Positions 1-7,600 of a stretch of DNA of 14,177 bases are shown here, piece by piece; the stretch's first letter is position 1, and each line of letters starts with the position of its first letter. A model generated the notes under the pieces. It saw nothing but the letters and a program-made list of their open reading frames with translations, did not search any database and was not told the origin of the DNA. The stretch spans positions 1 to 14,177 of the forward strand of contig DATFLK010000078.1 of the NCBI GenBank assembly GCA_035267815.1, written 5' to 3'. The DNA is from DATFLK01 sp035267815 (GTDB taxonomy: Bacteria > Pseudomonadota > Zetaproteobacteria > Mariprofundales > Mariprofundaceae). Position numbers and translations under genes: made by a program.

Positions 1-1
1 G

Positions 2-1276
2 GTGGTCTGTATTGTTTCGGCCTGGCGCTGCATTGAGAACCGGGTCAAGGAGTATATGCTCGCCTTCCTGGTTCTGGAGACGACGCTGATCGGCGTGTTT
101 GCCGCGCTGGATGCCATCCTCTTCTACTTCTTCTGGGAGGCGATGCTGATCCCGATGTACCTGATCATCGGTATCTGGGGCGGAAAGAACCGTGTCTATG
201 CCACCATCAAGTTCTTCCTCTACACTTTAGCTGGTTCGGTGCTGATGCTGGTCGCGGTACTGGCCATGTATTTCAAGGCAGGCCATACCTTCAACATCCT
301 CGAGCTGATGAACTATCCGTTCGACTTCCAGTGGCAATTCTGGCTCTGGCTCGCATTCTTCTTCGCCTTTGCTGTCAAGGTGCCGATGTGGCCTGTACAT
401 ACTTGGCTTCCGGATGCGCATACCGAGGCGCCGACGGCTGGCTCCGTTATCCTGGCCGGCGTACTGCTGAAGATGGGTGCCTACGGATTCCTGCGTTTCT
501 CGCTGCCGATCTGCCCGGACGCCTCGCAGTACTTTGTACCGTTCATCGTGGTGTTGAGCCTCGTCGCCATCATCTATATCTCGCTGGTGGCAATGATGCA
601 GCAGGACATGAAACGACTGATCGCCTACTCCTCGATCGCCCACATGGGCTTCGTCACGCTGGGAACCTTCATGCTAACGCAGCAGGGGCTTGAGGGTGCG
701 ATTATCAATATGATCAGCCACGGCTTTGTCGCCGCGGCGCTCTTCCTATGTGTCGGCGTGCTCTACGACCGGCTGCATACTCGCGAGATTTCGGCCTACG
801 GCGGTGTCGTGAACGTCATGCCGATATTCGCAGCGGTCTTTATGGTGTTCGCCATGGCCAATGTGGCCTTGCCTGGCGCTTCCTCGTTCATCGGCGAGAT
901 TCTGGTGCTGCTCGGTACCTTCTCGGCCGATCACCATAATGTTTTCGCCTTTTCGGCCAAGTGGGTGGCGGTGGGAGCGGCGACCAGTGTGGTGCTGTCG
1001 GCTTGTTATACGCTGTGGATGTACAAGCGAGTGATCATGGGTGATCTGGTCAAGGATTCGGTCAAGTCGATGCGTGAAATGAGCGTGCGTGAGTTCGGCT
1101 TCTTTGTGCCGCTGATCATGCTAGTGGTGTGGATCGGCTTCTATCCGATGCCGGTACTGGATGTAATGCACGTCTCCGTAGCCCATCTGGTCGACCAGGC
1201 GACGGCTAGCAAGCTCGATGCGGCGCACGCACTGGCGCAAATGCAGTCGGTATCCCAAGAAATCGTGATGCACTGA
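2..1276 (+). CDS. nuoM: NADH-quinone oxidoreductase subunit M, 5'-truncated by window edge
   Basis: This is an antiporter-like, proton-pumping membrane subunit of respiratory complex I. It helps couple NADH:quinone electron transfer to proton translocation across the inner membrane. The reading frame is open from the first bases and no ribosome binding site is visible, so the true start lies outside the window. About 424 residues are visible against roughly 500 in the family, so some 80-90 N-terminal residues are missing. The visible part shows many hydrophobic helices. Hallmark charged residues are present: the TM5 glutamate in FYFFWEAM (visible residue 46), the lysine in FAVKVPMWPVHTWLPDAH (126), K157 in LLKMGAYG and K204 in MKRLIAYSSIAHMG. 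The latter two blocks are diagnostic of the NuoM/NuoN/NuoL family, and the gene order nuoM-nuoN supports M. It is followed 10 bases later by nuoN. Confidence 0.97.
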   Translation: MVCIVSAWRCIENRVKEYMLAFLVLETTLIGVFAALDAILFYFFWEAMLIPMYLIIGIWGGKNRVYATIKFFLYTLAGSVLMLVAVLAMYFKAGHTFNILELMNYPFDFQWQFWLWLAFFFAFAVKVPMWPVHTWLPDAHTEAPTAGSVILAGVLLKMGAYGFLRFSLPICPDASQYFVPFIVVLSLVAIIYISLVAMMQQDMKRLIAYSSIAHMGFVTLGTFMLTQQGLEGAIINMISHGFVAAALFLCVGVLYDRLHTREISAYGGVVNVMPIFAAVFMVFAMANVALPGASSFIGEILVLLGTFSADHHNVFAFSAKWVAVGAATSVVLSACYTLWMYKRVIMGDLVKDSVKSMREMSVREFGFFVPLIMLVVWIGFYPMPVLDVMHVSVAHLVDQATASKLDAAHALAQMQSVSQEIVMH

Positions 1277-1286
1277 GGTGGATAAC

Positions 1287-2750
1287 ATGGCTCATGTAAC
1301 TACTCCGTTCCCCTTTCCCGAGCATCTGCAGCTTCTGATGCCCGAGATGTTGGTGGCCGTTGCGGCCATGGGCCTGCTGCTCTGGGATCTTTTCCTGCCG
1401 GAAGGGCGCAAGCATTGGGTCGCCTATATGGCGATTGTCGTCTGTTTTGTCGGCGCATTCCTGACACTGTTTGTCTGCGCGCCCACGCCTGTGGAGGCCT
1501 TTTACGGGTTTTTCATCCTTGGTCCGTTTTCAGCCTTCAGCAAGGTTCTGATCTTTGCCGGTACGGTGTTTTCGATCATTCTGTCGCTCGATTATATGAA
1601 GAACGAGCCGAACAAGGGCGAGTACTACTCGCTGATGCTCTTCGCCATGCTTGGCATGATGCTGATGGTTTCGGCCACTAGCTTCGTCACCATGTATCTG
1701 GGGCTGGAGTTGATGTCGCTCTGCACCTATGTGCTGGTCGGTTATCAGCGCGATGTACTGCGTTCCAGCGAGGCGGCACTGAAGTATTTCATCCTCGGTT
1801 CACTCGCATCCGGTCTGCTTCTCTACGGTGTCAGCTATCTCTACGGCGTGACCGGAAGCCTTGATTTCACGACGATCGGGCACGGCATCGCCAATGCGCC
1901 GGAGGGTTCGCGGATGGCGGTCATGCTGGGCTTTGTACTGCTGCTTTCGGGTATGGCCTTCAAGGTTTCCGCCGCTCCGTTCCACATGTGGACGCCGGAT
2001 GCCTATGAGGGTGCGCCGACGCCGATCACCGCTTTCATGTCGGTCGGTCCGAAGGTGGCCGGGTTCACCGTGTTCATCCGCGTGCTGGTCGATGTGCTAC
2101 CGGCCCTGCAGTCCGATTATGTGACGCTGCTCAGCTGGCTGGCGGTGATGACCATGGCGGTGGGAAATCTGGCCGCGATCGCGCAGCGCAATATCAAGCG
2201 GATGCTGGCCTACTCGACGGTGGGTCATGTCGGATTCGTGCTGCTGGGGCTGCTCTCCGCTACGGCCAGCGGGTACGCGGCTGTTCTAGTCTATATGTCC
2301 GTCTACCTGTTCATGACGATGGGGACCTTTGCCATCATCGTGCTGATGCGTCGCGAAGGGATCCAGGGCGAGCTGCTGGATGATTTTGCCGGTCTGTCGC
2401 GCGCCCGACCGGGCTATGCCTTGGCGATGGGGCTGTTCATGTTCTCGCTGGCCGGCATTCCCTTTCTGGGCGGGTTCTGGGCCAAGTACACCATCTTCAT
2501 CGCGGCGGTGGAGGCCGGCCACCTCTATCTGGTGGTTACCGCGCTGCTCTTCTCGGTCATCGGCGCCTTTTATTACATCCGTATCGTCAAATACATCTAT
2601 TTCGACGAGGAGCGGGTGGCGTTCAACTTCTCCGATAATCGTCTGATGCAGGCAACGGTTGCGCTCACTGCCATTGCGGTGGTGGCGATCGGTTTCTTCC
2701 CAGGACCGCTGATCCACGCCTGCCGCGCCGCTCTGGTCGGTATCGCCTGA
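1287..2750 (+). CDS. nuoN: NADH-quinone oxidoreductase subunit N
   Basis: This is the second antiporter-like membrane subunit of complex I seen here, normally the last gene of nuo operons. The product is 487 residues, the usual length. Conserved features are E141 in YLGLELMSLCTYVLVGYQR, K226 in MAFKVSAAPFHMWTPDAYEGAPTP, K256 in VGPKVAGF and K304 in NIKRMLAYSTVGHVGF. These are the charged residues of the proton channel. I chose the ATG at 1287 (MAHVTTPF) because GAGG at 1275-1278 lies 8 bases upstream. The in-frame GTG at 1278 overlaps that Shine-Dalgarno and is unlikely. The stop is followed by a strong intrinsic terminator, so the nuo operon ends here. Confidence 0.97.
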   Translation: MAHVTTPFPFPEHLQLLMPEMLVAVAAMGLLLWDLFLPEGRKHWVAYMAIVVCFVGAFLTLFVCAPTPVEAFYGFFILGPFSAFSKVLIFAGTVFSIILSLDYMKNEPNKGEYYSLMLFAMLGMMLMVSATSFVTMYLGLELMSLCTYVLVGYQRDVLRSSEAALKYFILGSLASGLLLYGVSYLYGVTGSLDFTTIGHGIANAPEGSRMAVMLGFVLLLSGMAFKVSAAPFHMWTPDAYEGAPTPITAFMSVGPKVAGFTVFIRVLVDVLPALQSDYVTLLSWLAVMTMAVGNLAAIAQRNIKRMLAYSTVGHVGFVLLGLLSATASGYAAVLVYMSVYLFMTMGTFAIIVLMRREGIQGELLDDFAGLSRARPGYALAMGLFMFSLAGIPFLGGFWAKYTIFIAAVEAGHLYLVVTALLFSVIGAFYYIRIVKYIYFDEERVAFNFSDNRLMQATVALTAIAVVAIGFFPGPLIHACRAALVGIA

Positions 2751-2762
2751 TTGTGTTTTCGG

Positions 2763-2796
2763 CGCCGGGCAATTATTGCCCGGCGTCTCTAATTTT
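2763..2796 (+). terminator. Rho-independent terminator after nuoN
   Basis: A perfect 10-bp stem CGCCGGGCAA / TTGCCCGGCG (2763-2772 with 2776-2785) has a TTA loop and is followed by a T-rich tail TCTCTAATTTT. It lies 12 bases after the nuoN stop and separates the nuo operon from the cytochrome operon. Confidence 0.85.
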
Positions 2797-2800
2797 CGCG

Positions 2801-2833
2801 TTCAGCTTCATTTCAGCCAGCAGTCGCTAATGT
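2801..2833 (+). promoter_or_regulatory. Candidate response-regulator operator and promoter of the cytochrome operon
   Basis: The hexamer TTCAGC occurs at 2801-2806 and again at 2812-2817, an 11-bp period. That is the spacing of tandem half-sites bound by OmpR/PhoB-family dimers. A weak -10-like element (GCTAAT 2826-2831, or TAATGT 2828-2833) follows 8-10 bp later and no good -35 hexamer is present. This is the arrangement of activator-dependent promoters in which the operator replaces the -35. Predicted transcription start is about 2837-2840, right at the ATG of the first gene. The repeat and spacing are seen directly. Binding by the regulator encoded at 4720 is inferred. Confidence 0.55.
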
Positions 2834-2839
2834 GCTCCC

Positions 2840-3418
2840 ATGCAGAAGGGCACAATTCTCGTATGGGATCCGCTGGTGCGGTTGTTCCACTGGCTGCTGG
2901 CCGGCTGCTTCGTCTTTAATTATCTGGCCGGGGCACGCTGGCTTGAGCTGCACGTGCTGGCCGGGTCGATTGTGGCGGGCCTCCTCCTCTTCCGGTTCAT
3001 ATGGGGTGTTCTGGGCACACCGCATGCGCGCTTCAGTGATTTTCTCTATTCCCCGTATCAGATCGCATCGCATCTTGCCGGACTCGTCAAAAGACGTGTC
3101 GAACGCTGGGTTGGGCATAATCCGGCAGGCGGCGCGATGATCTTCGCGTTGCTGACAGGGTTGCTGTTGTTGACGGCAAGCGGTGTGGCGCTCTACGGCG
3201 CCCAGCAGGATGCCGGTCCGCTTGCAGTGCTGTATGCCATGCTCGATGAGCGTCAGCTCGGCCTTCTGGAGCAGGTGCATTCGTGGCTGGCTGATGCAGT
3301 GGCGGCGCTCGTCGGTCTTCACCTTTTCGGGGTAGCCGTTGAAAGCGCATTCCAGAAGGAGAATCTAGTGGCATCCATGATTCATGGACGCAAACCACTG
3401 TATGGCAAGGAGACTTGA
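2840..3418 (+). CDS. Cytochrome b561-type membrane protein of SHP/DHC cluster
   Basis: This is a 192-residue integral membrane b-type cytochrome of the prokaryotic cytochrome b561 / Ni-Fe hydrogenase b-subunit family. The opening VWDPLVRLFHWLLAGCF is the family signature. Four histidines in or near membrane helices are the probable axial ligands of two b hemes: H17, H38, H147 and H161. About four helices are visible (roughly 14-32, 36-57, 99-120, 146-168). Expected role: oxidise membrane quinol and pass electrons to the periplasmic diheme and SHP-like cytochromes encoded just downstream. No Shine-Dalgarno precedes the ATG. Together with the predicted transcription start this suggests a leaderless or near-leaderless message. 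The stop is one base before the next ATG. The family is certain, but the electron partners are inferred from gene order. Confidence 0.9.
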   Translation: MQKGTILVWDPLVRLFHWLLAGCFVFNYLAGARWLELHVLAGSIVAGLLLFRFIWGVLGTPHARFSDFLYSPYQIASHLAGLVKRRVERWVGHNPAGGAMIFALLTGLLLLTASGVALYGAQQDAGPLAVLYAMLDERQLGLLEQVHSWLADAVAALVGLHLFGVAVESAFQKENLVASMIHGRKPLYGKET

Positions 3419-3419
3419 T

Positions 3420-3821
3420 ATGTCGCGTTTGATCTTTGCAGTAATGATGTTGATCACCACTCCATCGGCGTGGGGAAGCGAGGCGGTCGTACAGCCGTTG
3501 TTGCAGCAGTACCGGAGTGAAGGCGCTTCGAATTTCAGTGCCGCGCATGGCAGACAGATCTGGACGACGACGCATGTCGACCGGCGCAGCGGAAAGGAGA
3601 TCAGCTGTGCCAGCTGCCATACCAGCGATCTTACGCGGCAGGGGCGCCATATCCGGACCGGCAAGCTGATTGAGGCAATGGCCCCGAGCCGGAATCCGGA
3701 ACGTTTGAGCGACCCGGACAAGATTGAAAAGTGGTTCCGGCGAAACTGCCGTAGTGTGCTCGGACGTGTCTGTACGTCGCAGGAGAAGGGCGACCTTCTG
3801 ATGTTTATTCAGTCTCAGTAA
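3420..3821 (+). CDS. shp: SHP-like monoheme cytochrome c (DUF1924 family)
   Basis: This is a periplasmic monoheme cytochrome c of 133 residues resembling the sphaeroides heme protein. A Sec signal peptide (about 1-19, ending SAWGS) precedes one heme motif, CASCH at 63-67. The following block with RNPERLSDPDKIEKWFRRNC and VLGRVCT matches the family. N92 corresponds to the asparagine that serves as a displaceable sixth heme ligand in SHP, and C110/C118 fit its conserved disulfide. In studied SHPs the heme is high-spin when reduced and binds small ligands such as O2 or NO; the physiological function is unsettled. The start has AAGGAG at 3407-3412, 7 bases upstream. The gene is one base from cyt b and 16 bases before dhc. 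Electron delivery from DHC is the known pairing. Confidence 0.9.
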   Translation: MSRLIFAVMMLITTPSAWGSEAVVQPLLQQYRSEGASNFSAAHGRQIWTTTHVDRRSGKEISCASCHTSDLTRQGRHIRTGKLIEAMAPSRNPERLSDPDKIEKWFRRNCRSVLGRVCTSQEKGDLLMFIQSQ

Positions 3822-3837
3822 CAAGAAGGAGAAGACA

Positions 3838-4419
3838 ATGAAGAAAAATCGTATCTGGATGGGTAGTGCCCTGTTTGCCATCTGCCTTGGGACAGCGGTG
3901 TCCGGCATTGCCATGGGCGAAGATGAAGGCGAATGGGGAGACAGGAAGTGGTCGAGGCAGGGTTATTTACGGGAGCAGGGCGTGGCACCGGTGAGCGATA
4001 AGCGTTACGCCTCGGAGTGCGGCGCCTGCCATTTCGCCTATCCGCCCGGATTGCTGCCCGCACGTTCGTGGCGACGGATCATGTCTGATCTGGATGAGCA
4101 TTTCGGTGAGGATGCCTCCCTTTCGCGGCGGACAAAAAAGGTGCTGACACGTTATCTCGTCCATAATGCAGGGGATGTCAGGCGTGATGAGGTTTCGCGC
4201 AAGCTGTTGCGTCGCCTCTCCGCCAGAGAGGCGCCCCTGCGGATCACGCATTTGCCCTATTTCAGGCGTAAGCATGGCGAGATTCCGTCCCGCATGATCG
4301 CCGGCAATCCGAGGGTGCGCTCGCTTTCCAACTGTCAGGCCTGCCACACGCAGGCTGCGAGGGGTGTGTTCGAGGAGGAGACTGTTAGGATTCCGGGTTA
4401 TGGAAGATGGCATGATTAG
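3838..4419 (+). CDS. dhc: Periplasmic diheme cytochrome c (DHC)
   Basis: This is a 193-residue diheme cytochrome c of the family that donates electrons to SHP. An N-terminal signal peptide (about 1-27) is followed by two heme motifs, CGACH at 61-65 and CQACH at 166-170. SECGACHFAYPPGLLPARSW and a C-terminal SLSNCQACHTQAARGVF block are typical of this family. Histidines between the motifs (H88, H109, H138, H146) are candidates for distal heme ligands. It has a strong Shine-Dalgarno, AAGGAG at 3826-3831, 6 bases from the ATG. The order cyt b, shp, dhc is the conserved cluster. Its 3' end overlaps the next gene by 8 bases. It probably shuttles electrons between the membrane cytochrome b and SHP. 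Confidence 0.9.
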   Translation: MKKNRIWMGSALFAICLGTAVSGIAMGEDEGEWGDRKWSRQGYLREQGVAPVSDKRYASECGACHFAYPPGLLPARSWRRIMSDLDEHFGEDASLSRRTKKVLTRYLVHNAGDVRRDEVSRKLLRRLSAREAPLRITHLPYFRRKHGEIPSRMIAGNPRVRSLSNCQACHTQAARGVFEEETVRIPGYGRWHD

Positions 4420-4720
4420 AACCGGTTCCAGATGGATGGCGGGCCTTTTGGTGCTGATGTTGTCACTGCCTGCCTGGGCGGACGACGACCACGATGTGGC
4501 TCGTGAACTGCGCCAGCAAGGCAAGGTGTTGCCGCTGAGCGAAATCCTGCAGCGGGCAGGGGTCAACAGCAAAACCGACCAGGTGTTGGAGGTAGAGTTG
4601 GAGAGAAAGAACGGACGGCTGGTCTACGAGATCGAGACTCTCGGTCGGGATGGTGTGGTCCGGAAGAGGTTGTTCGATGCGAAAAGCGGCAAGCCCCTGC
4701 CAGCGGATGATGACGACTGA
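4412..4720 (+). CDS. Small secreted PepSY-domain protein
   Basis: This is a 102-residue exported protein. The signal peptide is residues 1 to about 23 (MIRTGSRWMAGLLVLMLSLPAWA). The mature part is a single PepSY-like domain with the pattern LPLSEILQRA...VLEVELERKNGRLVYEIETLGRDGVVRKRLFDAKSGK. Both ends of the mature protein are acidic (DDDHD and DDDD). I chose the ATG at 4412 because it places the signal peptide correctly and has GGAAG at 4402-4406. The ATG at 4400 would add four residues (MEDG) and cannot be excluded. Small PepSY proteins are often encoded beside OmpR-type two-component systems. An inhibitory or sensory partnership with the kinase at 5382 is plausible but not shown. It overlaps dhc by 8 bases and the regulator by 1 base. 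Confidence 0.85.
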   Translation: MIRTGSRWMAGLLVLMLSLPAWADDDHDVARELRQQGKVLPLSEILQRAGVNSKTDQVLEVELERKNGRLVYEIETLGRDGVVRKRLFDAKSGKPLPADDDD

Positions 4721-5391
4721 TGCGGCTGCTGCTGGCAGAGGATGACGCGGAACTGGCTGAGAGTCTGGAGCGGGACCTTCGGCAGGCGGGGTATGCCGTG
4801 GACTCGGTGCATGATGGCGAAGAGGCGCTTTTTATGGGAGGGAGCGAGCCCTACGATGTGATTGTGCTCGATCTGGGCTTGCCGAAGCTCTCCGGGCTCG
4901 AGGTGTTGAGGCAATGGCGCGACCGTCAGCTTGCCACACCGGTTCTGATCTTGACGGCGCGGGGTGCCTGGCATGAGAAGGTCGACGGCTTCGGGGCCGG
5001 TGCCGACGATTATCTGACCAAGCCCTTCCATGTTGAGGAGTTGCTTGCCCGGTTGCAGGCGCTGATGCGTCGCAGCCATGGTGTCGTGGCCGGGAAGATC
5101 GAGGCCGGTGGTATATCGCTCGATGAGGGACGTCAGTGTGCCTACCAAAATGGCGAGGAGATCACCCTGACCGGAACCGAGTTTCGCTTGCTGCGCTACC
5201 TGATGCTGCATGTCGGCGAAGTGGTCTCCGGTCCTAGGCTGATTGAGCATGTCTATGACGATGCCGAGGATCTCGACAGCAATATTATCGAGGTCTATAT
5301 CAGCCGCCTTCGCAAGAAGCTGGGCAGAGCCTATATCCAGACGCGGCGAGGGCAGGGCTATGTATTCGATGCGGATGCGGCATGTCGCTAG
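4720..5391 (+). CDS. OmpR-family two-component response regulator
   Basis: This is a 223-residue DNA-binding response regulator of the QseB/PmrA-like OmpR subgroup. The receiver domain (1 to about 118) has the acidic pocket D8/D9, phosphoacceptor D51 in VIVLDLGLP, T79 and K101 in LTKPF. The C-terminal winged helix (about 125-220) carries LTGTEFRLLRYLM, SNIIEVYISRLRKKLG and the terminal RRGQGYVF. Its ATG shares one base with the PepSY stop (TGATG), implying translational coupling, and its 3' end overlaps the kinase gene by 10 bases. The likely target is the TTCAGC direct repeat at 2801-2817 upstream of the operon, which would make it autoregulated. That is an inference from spacing and context. 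Confidence 0.95.
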   Translation: MRLLLAEDDAELAESLERDLRQAGYAVDSVHDGEEALFMGGSEPYDVIVLDLGLPKLSGLEVLRQWRDRQLATPVLILTARGAWHEKVDGFGAGADDYLTKPFHVEELLARLQALMRRSHGVVAGKIEAGGISLDEGRQCAYQNGEEITLTGTEFRLLRYLMLHVGEVVSGPRLIEHVYDDAEDLDSNIIEVYISRLRKKLGRAYIQTRRGQGYVFDADAACR

Positions 5392-6713
5392 GGCTTCGCC
5401 TAGCACTGGGGTTGAGCCTCAGTCTGGTGTTGCTCTTTGCCGCCCAAATATGGGTGGTCGATATCGAGGTGAAACAGCTGAATCACGATATCCTCGGCTC
5501 ACGCCTGGAGCATGATATCGAGGGTATCCTGGCAGCACTGGAACCGGCGGAGGGCGGGCGTATGCAGCTGGAGCCAGGGCACCTTTCCGCTATCTACAAC
5601 CGCCCCTTTTCCGGCCACTACTTCGTCATCCATACAGACGATCAGGCCATTCATTCGCGTTCGCTGTGGGATGAGACTTTGCCGGAACCGGGTGACGGGC
5701 TCCATCACGGCGTGGGGCCGGAAGGGCAGCCACTGTTGCTTCTGACGCGCAGTTTCGAGAAGGACAATCACATCATCGATATTACAGTGGCCGAGGATAC
5801 CTCGACCTTCGAGAAGGATGCGCGGCGTTTCCAGCACCGACTCCTGCTGGTGTCGCTGGTGATCTTCTTCGGATTGCTGGCTCTGCAGGCCGTATTGGTG
5901 CGTGTCAGCCTGCGCTCCCTCACCCGGGTGCAGCGGGAGTTGCTGCGTCTGGAGCAGGGCGATATCGAACAGCTCTCACAGGTAGTCCCGGCCGAGATTC
6001 AGCCACTGGTCGACGAGGTGAACCGTCTTCTGGTACTGATGCGACAGCGGCTGGAGCGTTCGCGTAACTCACTTGGAAATCTGGCGCATGCGCTGAAAAC
6101 GCCACTGACCCTGATCAGCCAGAGCCTTCAGCGTCATGAGGCGGTGGACGAAGAGAGCCGGCAGCGGTTGCTGGCGCATGTCAGCGAGATCGAGACGCGA
6201 ATCGAAAGGGAACTCTCCCGCGCACGACTTGCCGGCCTCTCTTCGACCGGGGCCTGGCGTCATCCGAAGGCGGATCTGGAGGGTGTGGCGCGGGCACTGA
6301 TGGCCGTGTATGCGGACAAGGGATTGGCTGTCGAGGTCAAGGTCCCGTCGCAACTGCATATCGCTGCCGACCGGGAGGACATGCTGGAGCTGGCCGGCAA
6401 CCTGCTCGATAACGCTTGCAAATGGACCCGCTCACGCGTTGATCTTACCGTGGAACGGAAGCCAGCCACGCTGATCATCCGCGTTGAGGACAACGGCCCC
6501 GGCATGGCGGAGGCGCAGGTTCAGCAGTTGCTGCAGCGTGGTGTCCGGGCCGATGAGTCGACACCGGGTCATGGGCTTGGTCTGGCCGTTGTGGATGATA
6601 TCGTATCCGCCTATAACGGCGAACTCACGTTCGGCCAATCACCCCTTGGCGGGTTGTCCGTGGTTGTGAAGTTGCCTCAGTCCGGGGAGGTCAGACATGA
6701 GTCACGCGCATGA
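5382..6713 (+). CDS. Sensor histidine kinase, PhoQ/QseC-like
   Basis: This is a 443-residue inner-membrane sensor kinase, the partner of the regulator just upstream. It has a TM helix at about 5-26, a periplasmic sensor region at about 27-152 with no domain I recognise, a second TM at about 153-174, and a HAMP-like linker at about 175-227. The dimerisation domain has H236 in NLAHALKTPLT, the HALKTP form seen in PhoQ-type kinases. The catalytic domain has N-box residues N340/N344 (GNLLDNACKW), G1 box EDNGPGM (369-375) and G2 box GHGLGLA (396-402). All catalytic elements are intact. The start overlaps the regulator by 10 bases with no clear Shine-Dalgarno, so translation is probably coupled. 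The stimulus is unknown. Gene context suggests redox or heme status, the PepSY protein, or a metal. Confidence 0.94.
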   Translation: MSLGLRLALGLSLSLVLLFAAQIWVVDIEVKQLNHDILGSRLEHDIEGILAALEPAEGGRMQLEPGHLSAIYNRPFSGHYFVIHTDDQAIHSRSLWDETLPEPGDGLHHGVGPEGQPLLLLTRSFEKDNHIIDITVAEDTSTFEKDARRFQHRLLLVSLVIFFGLLALQAVLVRVSLRSLTRVQRELLRLEQGDIEQLSQVVPAEIQPLVDEVNRLLVLMRQRLERSRNSLGNLAHALKTPLTLISQSLQRHEAVDEESRQRLLAHVSEIETRIERELSRARLAGLSSTGAWRHPKADLEGVARALMAVYADKGLAVEVKVPSQLHIAADREDMLELAGNLLDNACKWTRSRVDLTVERKPATLIIRVEDNGPGMAEAQVQQLLQRGVRADESTPGHGLGLAVVDDIVSAYNGELTFGQSPLGGLSVVVKLPQSGEVRHESRA

Positions 6714-7563
6714 CCATGCGCATCATCAGAATCATCTGAGTTATGCCATGTGGATGACCGCGCTTCTCGCCGTCGTGGAACTGGCGGGTGGCTGGTGGGC
6801 CCATTCACTGGCGTTGCTGGCCGATGCCGGTCACATGCTCTCCGATATCGTGGCGTTGGGTCTGGCGGTCGTCGCGGGTCGCATTGCAAGACGACCGGCT
6901 CATGCCGGAATGACCTATGGTTACGGTCGTGCTCGGGTGTTGGCGGCGCAGGCGAATGGCCTAGGGCTCTGGTTTCTGAGCGGCTGGATCGTCTGGGAGG
7001 CTTTCGGCCGTTTGGTCTCGCCGCCCGACGTACAGGGGCGCGTGGTCATGGCTATTGCCATTCTGGGACTGGCAGTCAACCTGATCGTGTTGCGCTGGCT
7101 GCATGGCGGTGAAGATATCAACACTCGGGCAGCCTACTGGCATGTGCTGGGTGACGCGCTCGGGTCGGTCGCGGCGATGATTGCCGGCGCGGTTATCCTG
7201 CTGACGGGATGGATGCCGATCGATCCCATCCTGTCGTTTGTGGTGGCAGCCATTCTCACTTGGGGCGGCTGGCGTCTCGTGCGCGAAACGACACTGGAGC
7301 TGATGGAAGGGGTTCCACCCGGCATCAACCTTTCCGAGATCGAGACATTGATGGGGGGTATGGAGGGCATCCGGGGAATACACCATCTGCATGTATGGCC
7401 GCTACCTAACGGGCAACTCGGTCTGTCGGCACACGTGCAGGTGATGCGCATGACCGAGTGGCCGACCGTATTACCCCGGCTTCTGCAGTCTCTGCATGAA
7501 CAGGGGATCGAGCATGCCACGTTGCAGCCGGAGGATGTCTGCGCTGAACAGGGGTGTGGCTGA
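6697..7563 (+). CDS. Cation diffusion facilitator (CzcD/ZitB-like metal exporter)
   Basis: This is a 288-residue CDF-family metal/proton antiporter that exports divalent cations, most likely Zn2+ and possibly Co2+ or Fe2+, from the cytoplasm. It starts with a short His-rich stretch (HAHDHAHHQNH, residues 3-13) and has six predicted helices between about 16 and 196. The transport site is two HxxxD pairs: H46/D50 in ADAGHMLSD and H149/D153 in HVLGD. His in this site is typical of Zn-type members. A cytoplasmic C-terminal domain (about 205-280) contains IHHLHVWPLPNG. It has an excellent Shine-Dalgarno (GGGGAGG at 6684-6690) and overlaps the kinase gene by 17 bases, so it belongs to the cytochrome/two-component operon. 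That association is unusual. I see no terminator after its stop. Confidence 0.93.
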   Translation: MSHAHDHAHHQNHLSYAMWMTALLAVVELAGGWWAHSLALLADAGHMLSDIVALGLAVVAGRIARRPAHAGMTYGYGRARVLAAQANGLGLWFLSGWIVWEAFGRLVSPPDVQGRVVMAIAILGLAVNLIVLRWLHGGEDINTRAAYWHVLGDALGSVAAMIAGAVILLTGWMPIDPILSFVVAAILTWGGWRLVRETTLELMEGVPPGINLSEIETLMGGMEGIRGIHHLHVWPLPNGQLGLSAHVQVMRMTEWPTVLPRLLQSLHEQGIEHATLQPEDVCAEQGCG

Positions 7564-7600
7564 GGCGCTCTTGTCCAGTCGGATCGACTCCGTTTACGGT

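Noticed and set aside
1278..1286. GTG start for nuoN three codons upstream of the ATG
   Set aside because: It overlaps the GAGG Shine-Dalgarno that serves the ATG at 1287.
2813..3322. Minus-strand open frame opposite the cytochrome b gene
   Set aside because: No recognisable domain and it overlaps a confident membrane cytochrome; rejected as a shadow.
3087..3914. Long minus-strand open frame opposite cyt b, shp and dhc
   Set aside because: It is antisense to three recognisable genes, has low-complexity Arg/Pro-rich translation and no family resemblance; a GC-codon shadow.
4213..4233. Hairpin CGCCTCTC / GAGAGGCG inside dhc
   Set aside because: An 8-bp stem in the middle of a coding region without a T-tract or nearby start; probably incidental.
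7573..7600. Possible terminator after the CDF gene (short palindromes AGTCG/CGACT and CCGT/ACGG)
   Set aside because: Stems are only 4-5 bp with no T-run directly after them; too weak to call.
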